30,369 nt of DNA from the IMG/VR virus record IMGVR_UViG_3300037468_000485, positions 1 to 30,369 of that record, one strand, 5' to 3'. Both the position numbers and the translations under genes were made by a program. The stretch's first letter is position 1. Every line of letters starts with the position of its first letter. The notes beneath the pieces were generated by a model. It did not search any database and was not told the origin of the DNA. It saw only the letters and a list, made by a program, of their open reading frames with translations. Of the stretch, positions 14,557 to 22,944 are shown piece by piece. Source of the DNA: a virus.

Positions 14557-15128
14557 TACCTATATTCAAAAATAGAGAAAATGCTTTACACATAATAGAT
14601 GGTAAAGAAATATGGGAATCTCGTTCAGCAGGTACAACTGGTGTTATATTTGCAAAACATAAAGGCGATATATATGTTCTTATAGAAAAAAGATCTAAAA
14701 ATATGCCCGATCTTCCAGAAAAATGGTGTTTGCCATGTGGTTATTTTGATTGGGATGAAAATGGAGTTGAAAGCGTATATAGAGAAATATATCAAGAAAC
14801 AGGTTTTTATGTACCAGATTATAATGATAGATTGATATTTAATAATGCAGAAAAAGATGATATTAATGATATTCAACCATTTTATATAAAAACAAGTCCA
14901 AAAGAAATTAGACAAAATATAGCGCATCATTACATTTTTATTTTTGATTTTATTTCTAGAGATTTACCCATAGTAGAAAATTATAAAGATAAAGAAATAG
15001 AAATTGTAAAGTGGGAAAAACTTTATAATATATTGTTATATAAAAAGGATGAATATGATTGGGGGGCTTTTGCACATGACAAAATAATAGAGAAAGCGAT
15101 TACTAAATTTGAAAAATACTTATTTTAA
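14553..15128 (+). CDS. NUDIX hydrolase
   Basis: 191 residues. The Nudix box lies at residues 63-85: G, five residues, E, seven residues, then REIYQETGF, matching GX5EX7REUXEEXGU except for Gln in place of the first Glu of the EE pair. The preceding strand GTTGVIFAKHKGDIYVLIEKR is typical of the fold. The family hydrolyses nucleoside diphosphates linked to another group (damaged dNTPs, ADP-ribose, NAD, RNA caps). T4-like phages carry one (NudE); the substrate here is not predictable. Translation is coupled by ATGA to the small membrane protein and by TAATG to the next gene. Confidence 0.85.
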   Translation: MIPIFKNRENALHIIDGKEIWESRSAGTTGVIFAKHKGDIYVLIEKRSKNMPDLPEKWCLPCGYFDWDENGVESVYREIYQETGFYVPDYNDRLIFNNAEKDDINDIQPFYIKTSPKEIRQNIAHHYIFIFDFISRDLPIVENYKDKEIEIVKWEKLYNILLYKKDEYDWGAFAHDKIIEKAITKFEKYLF

Positions 15129-15310
15129 TGAAAAAAGAAAAAATTACAAAGAAGATTCCTTATCTTGATTATCTATCTAATATAGGTGAAAGAGTAATGT
15201 GGCAAAACATTAAAGATGAAACGTTTGAAGGAAAACTTATAAAAATGGATGAAAATTGCATTGCTACAGTTAAATTAGACAGTGGAAAAACTGTTGAAGT
15301 ACAATGTTAA
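15128..15310 (+). CDS. Small hypothetical protein, SH3-like
   Basis: 60 residues, basic N-terminus. The last 40 (GERVMWQNIKDETFEGKLIKMDENCIATVKLDSGKTVEV) read like a five-strand SH3/KOW-like barrel of the kind found in small nucleic-acid-binding phage proteins. It overlaps the NUDIX stop by one base (TAATG). Function unknown; it precedes the clamp-loader gene by 61 bases. Confidence 0.65.
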   Translation: MKKEKITKKIPYLDYLSNIGERVMWQNIKDETFEGKLIKMDENCIATVKLDSGKTVEVQC

Positions 15311-15371
15311 TTTAACTTACTATTTTAAAACTAATATATTAAACGTCCATATAAGACCTAAATTTATAACT

Positions 15372-16325
15372 ATGAACAGTGTCGTAACACAATTGTTTAC
15401 AGAAAAGTTTCGTCCGCATGATCTTTCAACATTAATAGTTCCAGATAGAATAAAAAAAGAATTATCTCGTGGATTAGTTCAAAATTTATTATTATTTGGT
15501 TCACCTGGGACGGGTAAAACTTCGACGTTGTTCATTCTAGCTAAACATCATACAAATTTATACATAAACGCGCGTGAGGAGGCTAATATAGAAACAATTA
15601 GAAATAAAGTTTCTAAATTTTGTTCAACTATGTCGTTAGAAGAAGGCAAAGAAAAAATTAAGTGTGTTATATTAGATGAATTTGATGGAGCCAGTACAGC
15701 ATTTTTTGACGCGGTGAAAGTTCCCATTGAGAAATATGCTAACATGGCAAGATTTATAGCGTCTACAAATTATATTAATAAAATACCTACGGGTGTAACA
15801 TCAAGATTTAATTGTATATCTTATGATGCAATAAATAAGGAAGAAGAAGATTATCTTCTTGAAGAATATAAAAAACGAATAACTTTAATTCTAAATGCAG
15901 TAAAAATAGGTTATACTCCTGAAATTCTTCATAAGTTTGTTTATAACGATTTTCCTGATATGAGACGTATTATGAATAAAATTCAAAGTTTTTATCTTCA
16001 GGGAATTAAAGAACTTAATGAAAAGAACTTTAACATTAATTTTGATTTTGAAGATCTATATAAATTATGTTTAAATAAACCAGATAAGCCATATGAAAAT
16101 TATAAATTTATTGTTGGACAATATGCATCAATAATAGATAATGCACTTAACGCTCTTGGTGAAGATTTTATAGAATATATTAAGTCTAATGAACCTAATA
16201 AAATAGATAAAATACCCTTAATAATAATAGCAGTAGCTGAACATCAAGCACAAAGAACTTTAGTGATAGATCCTCTAATAACGTTATTATCATGTTGCAT
16301 GAAATTACAAATTATAATAAATTAA
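15372..16325 (+). CDS. 44: Sliding-clamp loader large subunit, T4 gp44-like AAA+ ATPase
   Basis: 317 residues from the ATG at 15372; a longer frame from 15282 overlaps the previous gene and adds no conserved sequence. Walker A GSPGTGKT is at 43-50, Walker B LDEFD at 101-105, sensor-like ASTNYINKIP at 130-139, and SRF at 144-146 corresponds to the SRC arginine-finger motif of clamp loaders. EKFRPHDLSTLI at the start is the usual clamp-loader lead-in. In T4 four gp44 and one gp62 open the gp45 clamp ring on DNA in an ATP-dependent way. A gp62 candidate is at 19629-20045; no clamp gene is in the window. Confidence 0.88.
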   Translation: MNSVVTQLFTEKFRPHDLSTLIVPDRIKKELSRGLVQNLLLFGSPGTGKTSTLFILAKHHTNLYINAREEANIETIRNKVSKFCSTMSLEEGKEKIKCVILDEFDGASTAFFDAVKVPIEKYANMARFIASTNYINKIPTGVTSRFNCISYDAINKEEEDYLLEEYKKRITLILNAVKIGYTPEILHKFVYNDFPDMRRIMNKIQSFYLQGIKELNEKNFNINFDFEDLYKLCLNKPDKPYENYKFIVGQYASIIDNALNALGEDFIEYIKSNEPNKIDKIPLIIIAVAEHQAQRTLVIDPLITLLSCCMKLQIIIN

Positions 16326-16329
16326 TAAT

Positions 16330-16570
16330 ATGAGATATTATAAAAAAGAAAAAGTTTATCCTGAATATGATGCAAAGAGAGTTGTAAAAAGATTTGCATT
16401 ATTGCCTATATCGGAAAAACAGGTTTAGTAATGAACGTAGGTGGTTAGAAATAGTATATTTAGAACAACGTTATCGTCGTGGTTATGGTGATGGGGATCT
16501 TTGGATGAATTATAAATTTGTTGAAAAATGTGATTATTTAAATTATAAAAAATTAAAAAATACATTTTAA
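16330..16570 (+). pseudogene. Small conserved gene with an internal +1 frameshift
   Basis: Starting at the ATG at 16330 the frame reads MRYYKKEKVYPEYDAKRVVK then RFALLPISEKQV and stops at TAG (16426). The next frame is open from 16388 and reads FSNERRWLEIVYLEQRYRRG then YGDGDLWMNYKFVEKCDYLN to a TAA at 16568-16570. Joined near 16421 (CAGG TTT) the two halves give a smooth protein of about 79 residues, in a pattern I know from small Bacteroidota-phage proteins (RFALLPI...NERRWLE..Y..QRY). Either one extra G was gained by mutation or sequencing error, or the site CAG GTT TAG is a programmed +1 shift. Function unknown. Confidence 0.6.
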
Positions 16571-16614
16571 CAATTTTTTATATCATAATAGTTTTTTCTA
16601 AAATGTTTTTTGAT

Positions 16615-16622
16615 TATATTTA
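16615..16622 (+). promoter_or_regulatory. Bacteroidota-type -7 box, nearly leaderless
   Basis: TATATTTA three bases before the ATG at 16626. A TATATCA sequence lies further upstream (16579-16585) at a different spacing. Weaker than the full promoters. Confidence 0.45.
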
Positions 16623-16625
16623 CAA

Positions 16626-17126
16626 ATGGAAAATACAAATAAAGTAAAAGATAAAATACAACAAGTAGAACAGAATGAAAATATTTTTAATACTTTAAAA
16701 AACGAAAATAATAGAAATTTTTTCTATTATTTAAGTATGTTAAATCTAGAAAAAAATGGTAATACTTTAATTTTATCGCCTATACATCATTATTATTATG
16801 ATTTTAATGAAATTAAAAAAATTAAAACGGTAATTCAAATTAAAGAATTAAATAAATTATCAGACATAGATAAATTCTTTAAAAATATTATAAATGTTCT
16901 TTCACCTAATTCTAATTTTGTAGGATGTTTTAGAGATAATAAAATTTATAAAGATAATATATTAAAAAGATTAAAAATTATAGATTGGATAATTAATAAA
17001 TTATATGATAAGCCTGATCACTACTTATCTAGAAAAAAAGTCATAAAAATATTAAACAAATATAATTTAAAAATTATGGATATAACTGAACTTAACAACA
17101 TGACATATTTTTACGTTAAAAAATAA
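16626..17126 (+). CDS. Methyltransferase-like hypothetical
   Basis: 166 residues, no signal peptide. The order of elements (KIKTVIQIKELNKLSDIDKF, then NVLSPNSNFVGCFRDN, an arginine/lysine helix, YLSRKKVIKILNKYNLKI and a final MTYFYVKK) recalls the C-terminal half of class I methyltransferase-like proteins found in Bacteroidota sugar-biosynthesis loci. The SAM-binding glycine loop is not present, so it may be a truncated or non-catalytic relative. Strongly Lys/Asn-rich. It has its own -7 box just upstream. Gene call firm, function weak. Confidence 0.5.
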   Translation: MENTNKVKDKIQQVEQNENIFNTLKNENNRNFFYYLSMLNLEKNGNTLILSPIHHYYYDFNEIKKIKTVIQIKELNKLSDIDKFFKNIINVLSPNSNFVGCFRDNKIYKDNILKRLKIIDWIINKLYDKPDHYLSRKKVIKILNKYNLKIMDITELNNMTYFYVKK

Positions 17127-17131
17127 AATAA

Positions 17132-17395
17132 ATGAAAACAACTAATCCCAATTTTACGCAAGAAGAATTATTTAGGAAAAAAATTGTTAAACTTACATCA
17201 CAAGGATATAGGTTTAGATTTTTAAAAGAAGGTGAAGGATCTGATCGTAAAAATCCATTAGAAATTTTTATTTTTTACGAAATGAAAAATGAAGATATAG
17301 AAAAACTTATAGACAAATATATAGAAAATTTAGAAACACCAAATTTATATGTTAAATTATATAATATGATTAATAATAATAATAGAATATATTAA
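17132..17395 (+). CDS. Small hypothetical protein
   Basis: 87 residues, charged, no signal or membrane segment. LTSQGYRFRFLKEGEGSDRK and the C-terminal helix EDIEKLIDKYIENL are its only notable parts; no family recognised. It begins 5 bases after the preceding stop, so it is on the same transcript, and ends 10 bases before the HAD gene. Confidence 0.6.
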   Translation: MKTTNPNFTQEELFRKKIVKLTSQGYRFRFLKEGEGSDRKNPLEIFIFYEMKNEDIEKLIDKYIENLETPNLYVKLYNMINNNNRIY

Positions 17396-17405
17396 ATTAT
17401 TTAAA

Positions 17406-17873
17406 TTGAAATTTCTTTATCTTGATATTGATGGTGTTTTATGTTTAGGAAGTGAAATACACCCTAAACTCACAGAATGGGGGTATGTATATCGTTTTAA
17501 TGCAAAGGCTGTTAATGTATTAAATCAAATATTACAACAAACTGATGCAGATATAATAATATCTTCTGATTGGAAAGAACACTATTCATTAAAAAATTTA
17601 CAAAAAATATTTGAATGGCAAAAAGTTATAAAGAAACCAATAGATGTAACTACAACATACCCATATAAAACAACTCAATTATTAGAAGAAGTAAGAGCAA
17701 AAGAGATATTAGATCATGTAGATAAATTAAAACCACATTCATGGGTTGTTATAGATGATTTAGATCTAAGAACATGGATATCAAATAAACATTTTGTTCA
17801 AACTCCTTTATTTATGGAAGGTATAAAACAAACTGGTAAAAAACAAGAAATAATTAATAAATTAACAGTATGA
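17406..17873 (+). CDS. HAD-like phosphatase
   Basis: 155 residues starting with TTG (no ATG is available before the catalytic motif). Motif I is FLYLDIDGVL with the two Asp of the HAD family. Motif II is DIIISSDW (Ser). Motif IV is WVVIDDLDL with the DD pair. The cap is minimal, as in the small HAD-fold proteins used by phages as nucleotide or polynucleotide phosphatases. The downstream lipoprotein start overlaps its stop (ATGA). Substrate unknown. Confidence 0.78.
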   Translation: MKFLYLDIDGVLCLGSEIHPKLTEWGYVYRFNAKAVNVLNQILQQTDADIIISSDWKEHYSLKNLQKIFEWQKVIKKPIDVTTTYPYKTTQLLEEVRAKEILDHVDKLKPHSWVVIDDLDLRTWISNKHFVQTPLFMEGIKQTGKKQEIINKLTV

Positions 17874-18106
17874 AACTAATATTTGTAATATTGTTAATAA
17901 TACTTTTGTCCTGTGAGAAGGAGGACTATTGCTGGAAATGTATCTATACAGAATATGAGAAACTAGATTCCTATACTACAACAGTAGTGATTGATACATT
18001 TCCAATATGTTATAAAACAGAAGACTGGATAAGTAAATTTGAAGACACTTATTCGTATTCAGTAAGTGACGATTCAACTATCTTAATATGTTCTAAAATA
18101 GAATAA
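17870..18106 (+). CDS. CWxC lipoprotein A
   Basis: 78 residues. MKLIFVILLIILLSC is a lipoprotein signal with lipobox LLSC (Cys15). The mature protein starts EKEDYCWKC and has further Cys in FPICYKTEDW and ILICSKIE. It shares this plan with the lipoprotein at 24022-24309 (CWEC, NFCDVTEH), so the two are paralogues. Small CWxC lipoproteins are frequent in Bacteroidota and have no assigned role. Its start overlaps the HAD stop by four bases. In a phage it may modify the host surface; that is inference. Confidence 0.72.
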   Translation: MKLIFVILLIILLSCEKEDYCWKCIYTEYEKLDSYTTTVVIDTFPICYKTEDWISKFEDTYSYSVSDDSTILICSKIE

Positions 18107-18123
18107 TTAAAAAAATAGATAAA

Positions 18124-18402
18124 ATGAAACGAGAAGAGATTGATGAGATACTTAAAGAGCATAGATGGGATATTGAAAATAATTCTGATAATGATCCCAT
18201 ATTATCAGAAGAGGGAATATCTGACATTGCCGATGAAATCCTTGCACTTCAGGATTATAAACCAACAGACGAAGAAATAAAAGCAACGGCACATCATATT
18301 GTTGTATTATCAAAAGGTGCATTACATTCTTCATCAGAGGAAACAATTATACTTGGTGCTAAATTATTACGAGATCATCCAGAACAATTTAAAATAAAAT
18401 AA
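18124..18402 (+). CDS. Acidic helical hypothetical protein
   Basis: 92 residues, all-helical and acidic (EEIDEILKEHRWDI, SEEGISDIADEILALQ, DEEIKATAHHIVVLSKG). No family recognised. It lies 8 bases before the FEN/RNase H gene and is probably co-transcribed. Small acidic proteins of this kind can be DNA mimics or inhibitors, but nothing specific supports that here. Confidence 0.65.
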   Translation: MKREEIDEILKEHRWDIENNSDNDPILSEEGISDIADEILALQDYKPTDEEIKATAHHIVVLSKGALHSSSEETIILGAKLLRDHPEQFKIK

Positions 18403-18410
18403 AATAAAAT

Positions 18411-19586
18411 ATGACAAATTTAATTTTTGATCTTAACAATATTGCATGGAGATCTCTATATATAACTTCGGGGTATGGTTCTAAACAATATTCTTATGAT
18501 TCTCAATCTGAAATAGATCAATTAATCAGAAAAATGGCAACAGATGTTGCATATATTATCAGATTGATTAACCCTACACGTATAATATTTGCGCTTGATG
18601 ATAAATCTTGGCGTAGAGATATAAAAATTGAAGAAAATGAAGGCTATAAAGCACAAAGAACTAAATCCACTTTTATAAATTGGAATAATGTTTATGCAGC
18701 GCTTACTGAATTTTCTGAAATATTGGAAAATAATGGAATGATTGTGACTAAAATTCCTACAGCAGAGGGCGATGATATAGTTTCGCTTTGGAATCATGAA
18801 TTAATTGATAATCAGTCACAGCATGTTATTATTGTTTCAGGAGATGAAGATTTACGTCAATTAGTCAGATTTAAAGCTCTACCATTTAATAATAAAATTG
18901 TATTTTCTACTGTTTTTAATCCTTTTATGCAAGGAAAAAATGCTTCTCGTAAACTTTATGTTCCACAATATTTTCAAACTTGGATAAATGAAACAGAAAT
19001 AGTAGATATTTTTAATATGAAGGGTTCAATAAATGTTGATAAAGAAGATTTTAAAAAAATTATATCAGCGGAAAAAACAAAAATAGAAGTTGTAGATGGT
19101 GAAATGATAGCTCTTCGTAAAATCTTTTGTGGTGATGACGGTGATAACATTCCAGCCATTTATACATGGTTAAATGACAAAGGTGTTGAAGTACGTATAA
19201 CTAATTCTAAATTTGAAAAAATTTATGAATACCTACAACATAAAATAGGAAATAATGTAGGTACTACAGAAGTATATGCTAATACCGATAAAGTTTTAGA
19301 AGCTATTAAAATAGTAACTAAGCAAAATCCACCATTTGATATTGATGTAAGAGTTGAACGACAACTAAAATTAGTAGTTTTGAATACATTATTTTTTCCG
19401 TCGTCAATAATTGAAAAGTTTCATAAAATTAAGACTATAAATCTTGAAAAACCAAGAACAAATTATGCTAATCTAAATATGTATAATTTACTTGAAGGAA
19501 CTAGATACGTTAAAGAAAGAAAAAATGATAATGAAGCAAGTATTTTTAAAGAAATTGATAAAATAAAAGGAACAGCTTTATTTTGA
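18411..19586 (+). CDS. rnh: 5'-3' exonuclease / RNase H of the FEN family, T4 RNase H-like
   Basis: 391 residues. Conserved acidic motifs of the 5'-nuclease family appear in order: IFDLNNIAWRS with Asp7, ALDDKSWRRD at 61-70, AEGDDIVSLW at 118-127 (Glu119, Asp121, Asp122), VSGDEDLRQL at 142-151 (Asp145, Asp147) and CGDDGDNIPA at 240-249, the helix-hairpin-helix entry. YKAQR at 79-83 is the arch-base motif. In T4 this enzyme removes RNA primers and short flaps from the lagging strand. It is longer than T4 RNase H, with an insert after the fourth motif. Together with the clamp loader this marks a T4-type replication set. Confidence 0.88.
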   Translation: MTNLIFDLNNIAWRSLYITSGYGSKQYSYDSQSEIDQLIRKMATDVAYIIRLINPTRIIFALDDKSWRRDIKIEENEGYKAQRTKSTFINWNNVYAALTEFSEILENNGMIVTKIPTAEGDDIVSLWNHELIDNQSQHVIIVSGDEDLRQLVRFKALPFNNKIVFSTVFNPFMQGKNASRKLYVPQYFQTWINETEIVDIFNMKGSINVDKEDFKKIISAEKTKIEVVDGEMIALRKIFCGDDGDNIPAIYTWLNDKGVEVRITNSKFEKIYEYLQHKIGNNVGTTEVYANTDKVLEAIKIVTKQNPPFDIDVRVERQLKLVVLNTLFFPSSIIEKFHKIKTINLEKPRTNYANLNMYNLLEGTRYVKERKNDNEASIFKEIDKIKGTALF

Positions 19587-19628
19587 ATAATAATAAAAAC
19601 TTTTTTAATTATAAAGTATATAAGTGTA

Positions 19629-20045
19629 ATGGAACTTTTTGATTTTATAAAAATTTTGTTTACAAACCCTAAAGAATACTCTTCAATTACTTCAGGTGAA
19701 AAAAGAAAACAATTTTTCATGTTAAGTAGGAGAATGGCCATAAACTTTCCTTTACAAGCAAATGCATTACAACATATTAAAATTAATCAATCTGCTGTTG
19801 TAGACTTTTGGCAAAATTTTATTAGAAAACAATATAAATATGTTCCCGGATGGATGTATACTAAAGGTGTTAAAAAAACACAAGAAATTAAAGAAAGAAA
19901 AATGAACATTAGTAACGATGTAATTAATGAATATTGTAAAGTTTATAAATTAGATAAAAAAACTGTGTTAGATGCATTAGAATTTTACAATACTGAAATG
20001 GTTAACGAATTAAAACATTTTGAAAATATATTAAAACAGAAATAA
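19629..20045 (+). CDS. Conserved phage protein, possibly clamp-loader small subunit (gp62-like)
   Basis: 138 residues, all-helical. The core KRKQFFMLSRRMAINFPLQA, VVDFWQNFIRKQYKYVPGWM and YCKVYKLDKKTVLDALEFYN matches a protein conserved in large Bacteroidota phages as I remember them. The overall order (a helical FP..AN..H segment, then W and a basic linker, then a C-terminal helical bundle) is similar to T4 gp62, and a partner for the gp44-like ATPase is expected nearby. No clear sequence identity supports it, so this is a hypothesis. Located 42 bases after the FEN gene. Confidence 0.45.
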   Translation: MELFDFIKILFTNPKEYSSITSGEKRKQFFMLSRRMAINFPLQANALQHIKINQSAVVDFWQNFIRKQYKYVPGWMYTKGVKKTQEIKERKMNISNDVINEYCKVYKLDKKTVLDALEFYNTEMVNELKHFENILKQK

Positions 20046-20046
20046 A

Positions 20047-20202
20047 ATGGCAAAAATATTCATTAAAGTAGAAATTGGAGATATTAATATTACTAAATTG
20101 GGAGATAATATTAAAATTGATTGTGGAAATGTTGATATAATATTTTCCCCTGAAGCATTAAATGAATTAATAAAAGATTATAATGAAATTAAAAAAATAT
20201 GA
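20047..20202 (+). CDS. Small hypothetical protein
   Basis: 51 residues (MAKIFIKVEIGDINITKLGD...). Predicted small beta sheet followed by a helix (SPEALNELIKDYNEI). It starts right after the previous stop (one base gap) and its TGA overlaps the next ATG (ATGA), so it sits in a translationally coupled chain. No family recognised. Confidence 0.6.
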   Translation: MAKIFIKVEIGDINITKLGDNIKIDCGNVDIIFSPEALNELIKDYNEIKKI

Positions 20203-20408
20203 GAGAACCTCGAGTAAAAGAGATTATTAAAAATTATCAAAAGGGGAATATTAAACAAGTTTATGAATATCTTACACAGCCAGACATGGTAGTTGATCCA
20301 AGCACTTGGTCTGGAAAGATAAAACAAATGATAGAAGATCAAGAATTTTTAACAGCAAAAATGATTATAGAATTTACAGCATATAAATTTATTAATATTA
20401 AAAAATAA
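20199..20408 (+). CDS. Small hypothetical protein
   Basis: 69 residues, basic, helical (VKEIIKNYQKGNIKQVYEYL). It carries TQPDMVVDPSTWSGKIKQMI in the middle. No family recognised. It is coupled by ATGA to the preceding small gene and ends 4 bases before the next one. Confidence 0.6.
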   Translation: MREPRVKEIIKNYQKGNIKQVYEYLTQPDMVVDPSTWSGKIKQMIEDQEFLTAKMIIEFTAYKFINIKK

Positions 20409-20412
20409 AGAT

Positions 20413-20949
20413 ATGGTAAAACAATTAGATAATGAAAAGGGATCAATTGAAGAAATTAATTACACTATTAAAGATTTGGTTATAGATGAAATTATACCTA
20501 ATGTTATAGATAATTTTATGGTAACAATTTTTGAAGATCATCATACTATTGTTATTCCTCCTACCATAACAGGAATTCAACTTAAAGCATGGAGTCGTGG
20601 AAGAGGTGGAATTTTTTCAAAAGATATTTTAAATTACACATTAGGACAAAAATATGGACAGTATGTCCTAATTAAAGGAGATAAAATTTATTGTATTGCT
20701 AGATTAATATTAGAAGAAGAAATACCAACATTTAATACGTTTAAACTTATAGATGGACAAATTAAAGATGTTTCTTATATGATATTAAGAAATCTTAAAG
20801 AAGATGATAGATTGATCAATACACAAAAACTTATAATAGAAAAAGATGTTTATACAGAAGTAGATCCAATGATATTAATAATACCAAAAATTACACACGA
20901 TGATGATCCAGATTATCATGTGAGTAGTGTTTCACTTTTTACAGAATAA
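20413..20949 (+). CDS. Hypothetical protein
   Basis: 178 residues, no signal peptide. A helical N-terminus (KGSIEEINYTIKDLVIDEII) precedes a beta-rich body with HHTIVIPPTITGIQLKAWSR and KYGQYVLIKGDKIYCIARLI. The pattern is that of a single compact alpha/beta domain that I cannot assign. It lies 5 bases before the HD-domain gene on the same strand, consistent with nucleotide or RNA metabolism, but that is only context. Confidence 0.65.
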   Translation: MVKQLDNEKGSIEEINYTIKDLVIDEIIPNVIDNFMVTIFEDHHTIVIPPTITGIQLKAWSRGRGGIFSKDILNYTLGQKYGQYVLIKGDKIYCIARLILEEEIPTFNTFKLIDGQIKDVSYMILRNLKEDDRLINTQKLIIEKDVYTEVDPMILIIPKITHDDDPDYHVSSVSLFTE

Positions 20950-20954
20950 AAAAT

Positions 20955-21563
20955 ATGAATAATCAAAAAGAAAGTTTTTATAAAGCAATAGAACTTATTA
21001 AACGAGAAGGCATAAAAGAATTAATTTCATATATTGAAAAAGAAACTGATTTTTTTATTGCTCCTGCATCAACACAATTTCATGGAAATTATGATGGTGG
21101 ATTATTAGATCATTCTGTGATAGTAACAAGATTTGCTCTTCATAACTTTAATTTTATTGTTAAAGAAAACCCTGATCTTGAATATCTTAGAGAATCTGTT
21201 GTTATATGCGGATTATTTCATGATATGTGTAAAACAAATTTTTACAAAAAAGAGAAAAAATGGACAAAAGATGATCAAAACAAATGGAAAGAATATTTTG
21301 GGTGGACGCCCAACGATACTTTTCCATTAGGGCATGGAGAAAAAAGTGTATATTTAATTTCTAAATATATTAAATTAACAGATGCTGAAGCAATGGCTAT
21401 ACGTTGGCACATGGGATCGTCTGAACCAAGCGTTAGTATTACAAATAATCCACATTATTATGCATATAATCAAGCAATAGATCATCCTTTAGTACGTCTT
21501 ATACACTGTGCTGATATGTTAGCAATGACAATAGAAGAAAAACGAGATCTAAAGAATAGTTAA
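20955..21563 (+). CDS. HD-domain phosphohydrolase
   Basis: 202 residues with a complete HD metal site: His53 (GLLDHSVIV), His89-Asp90 (GLFHDMCK), His127 (LGHGEKSV), His152 (IRWHMG) and Asp187 (HCADMLA). The five-histidine arrangement resembles YfbR/YedJ-like HD proteins acting on nucleotides or nucleic-acid phosphoesters. HD proteins of this kind are common in Bacteroidota and Firmicutes phages and mobile elements. A strong terminator follows 8 bases after the stop, closing the operon. Substrate unknown. Confidence 0.85.
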   Translation: MNNQKESFYKAIELIKREGIKELISYIEKETDFFIAPASTQFHGNYDGGLLDHSVIVTRFALHNFNFIVKENPDLEYLRESVVICGLFHDMCKTNFYKKEKKWTKDDQNKWKEYFGWTPNDTFPLGHGEKSVYLISKYIKLTDAEAMAIRWHMGSSEPSVSITNNPHYYAYNQAIDHPLVRLIHCADMLAMTIEEKRDLKNS

Positions 21564-21570
21564 TATGGTT

Positions 21571-21602
21571 AAAATCCCCAAATTTATTTTGGGGATTTTT
21601 TA
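21571..21602 (+). terminator. Rho-independent terminator after the HD gene
   Basis: AAAATCCCCAAA pairs with TTTGGGGATTTT (12 bp) around loop TTTAT, followed by a T-rich run. It ends the operon closing with the HD gene and isolates the peptidase gene. Confidence 0.92.
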
Positions 21603-21636
21603 TTTTGAATATATACAATAAAATAACTCATATAAT

Positions 21637-22419
21637 ATGATAGACTTAACACAATATAAATTTAATCTGGAAAAATCTCCGATAGATCCAAGAGATTATA
21701 TGTTAGAGAATATATATCCAACAGATATTAAAGTAAAACTCCCAGAAGAATGGGACTATAGACCTCAAATGAGATCTATCAGAGATCAAGGATCTGAAGG
21801 AACTTGTTCAGCTCAAACTGCTGCTGCATTTAAAGAGTGGCAAGAATTTACAGATGTTCAATTTAAAGAACATCTGTCACCTTGGTTTGTATATAAACTA
21901 AGAGCAAATCAGGCATCTCCTGGAATGTATCCAAGAGACACTATGGAAATTCTTTATAAAATAGGTATTGTTCCTGAATCAGACTATAATTATTTAACAT
22001 CAAAACCTATTACTGATGAACTTCGTCAGCAAGCAGCAAAATATAAAATTCAAGGATATGCTCAAATAAACACATTAGATTCGTTAAAGAAAGCATTATT
22101 TGCTAACGGTCCTTGTTACATTGCATTTCCAGTTTACAATCCTGAAAAGATGAATTTTTGGAAACCCGATTATACAGGACAACAAATGTTAGGTGGACAT
22201 GCGGTTTGTGTTGCAGGATATATTAAAAATGGCTTTATCATAAGAAATTCATGGAGTGCTGGATGGGGAGATAATGGATATACTTATTATCCTTTTTTAG
22301 AATTTGGTATGCACTGGGAGATTTGGACAGCAATAGATGCAGATTCTAATCCTGAAACTTTAGCTAAAAAAGTAGCAGAGCATAAACGCAAAACAAAAAA
22401 GAAAAAGGTTGTAAAGTAA
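21637..22419 (+). CDS. Papain-like (C1) cysteine peptidase
   Basis: 260 residues, no signal peptide. The catalytic set of clan CA is complete: Gln51 in RDQGSEGTC (oxyanion hole), Cys57 nucleophile in GTCSAQTAA, His188 in LGGHAVCVAGY and Asn204 in IIRNSWSAGWGDNGY, the hallmark papain motif. The start LEKSPIDPRDYML and RPQMRSIRDQG match prokaryotic and viral C1 peptidases. It ends in a Lys-rich tail (KRKTKKKKVVK). Unusual in phages; it may process virion proteins or degrade host protein. It lies alone after a terminator; no promoter I recognise. Confidence 0.88.
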   Translation: MIDLTQYKFNLEKSPIDPRDYMLENIYPTDIKVKLPEEWDYRPQMRSIRDQGSEGTCSAQTAAAFKEWQEFTDVQFKEHLSPWFVYKLRANQASPGMYPRDTMEILYKIGIVPESDYNYLTSKPITDELRQQAAKYKIQGYAQINTLDSLKKALFANGPCYIAFPVYNPEKMNFWKPDYTGQQMLGGHAVCVAGYIKNGFIIRNSWSAGWGDNGYTYYPFLEFGMHWEIWTAIDADSNPETLAKKVAEHKRKTKKKKVVK

Positions 22420-22433
22420 AATAATATCATGCA

Positions 22434-22622
22434 ATGAAAAAAATAGTGAGAGAATATCTCGGGGACTATATTATGAACGAAAATTTAAAAGATGTGTACA
22501 TTGATAAAATATTAAGTATATATAAAGATTTAAAAAGAAAAGATATTGAAAATTTTTCTGAAGATAAATTAGATCAAATATTAAGAGATTATTATCTTTA
22601 TGATATAAAATTTAAAAAATAA
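22434..22622 (+). CDS. Small helical hypothetical protein
   Basis: 62 residues, helical and charged (VREYLGDYIMNENLKDVYID, KDIENFSEDKLDQILRDYYL). No signal peptide, no family recognised. It starts 14 bases after the peptidase gene and is likely co-transcribed. An internal ATG at codon 14 is an alternative start. Confidence 0.6.
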   Translation: MKKIVREYLGDYIMNENLKDVYIDKILSIYKDLKRKDIENFSEDKLDQILRDYYLYDIKFKK

Positions 22623-22644
22623 AAAACTATTAAACACATTATTT

Positions 22645-22932
22645 ATGAATACAAAACAACATTTTTTTCAAGAATTTTTTGGAGAACAAAATATACAAAA
22701 TGAACAACAAATTCCTGAATATATAATTCATAATGAAATAGTTTTAGAAATGATTAATAATTGGATATATGTTCAAGATTTAATGAGTAGATTTAGAGCA
22801 GGAGAATTAAAAGAAGGTGATAGATTAGAACAAACATGGTTTAATTTTATAGCACAAAGAAACATTAACATAACTTTATATAAAAATAAGGAAGAATTTT
22901 TAAATGCATTTTGGAAAATTCCTAATAATTGA
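22645..22932 (+). CDS. Hypothetical protein
   Basis: 95 residues, predicted helical, no signal peptide (KQHFFQEFFGEQNIQNEQQI, then MINNWIYVQDLMSRFRAGEL). No family recognised. It lies 22 bases after the previous gene and 12 before the next, in the same short plus-strand operon. Confidence 0.6.
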   Translation: MNTKQHFFQEFFGEQNIQNEQQIPEYIIHNEIVLEMINNWIYVQDLMSRFRAGELKEGDRLEQTWFNFIAQRNINITLYKNKEEFLNAFWKIPNN

Positions 22933-22944
22933 AAAACTAAGATT

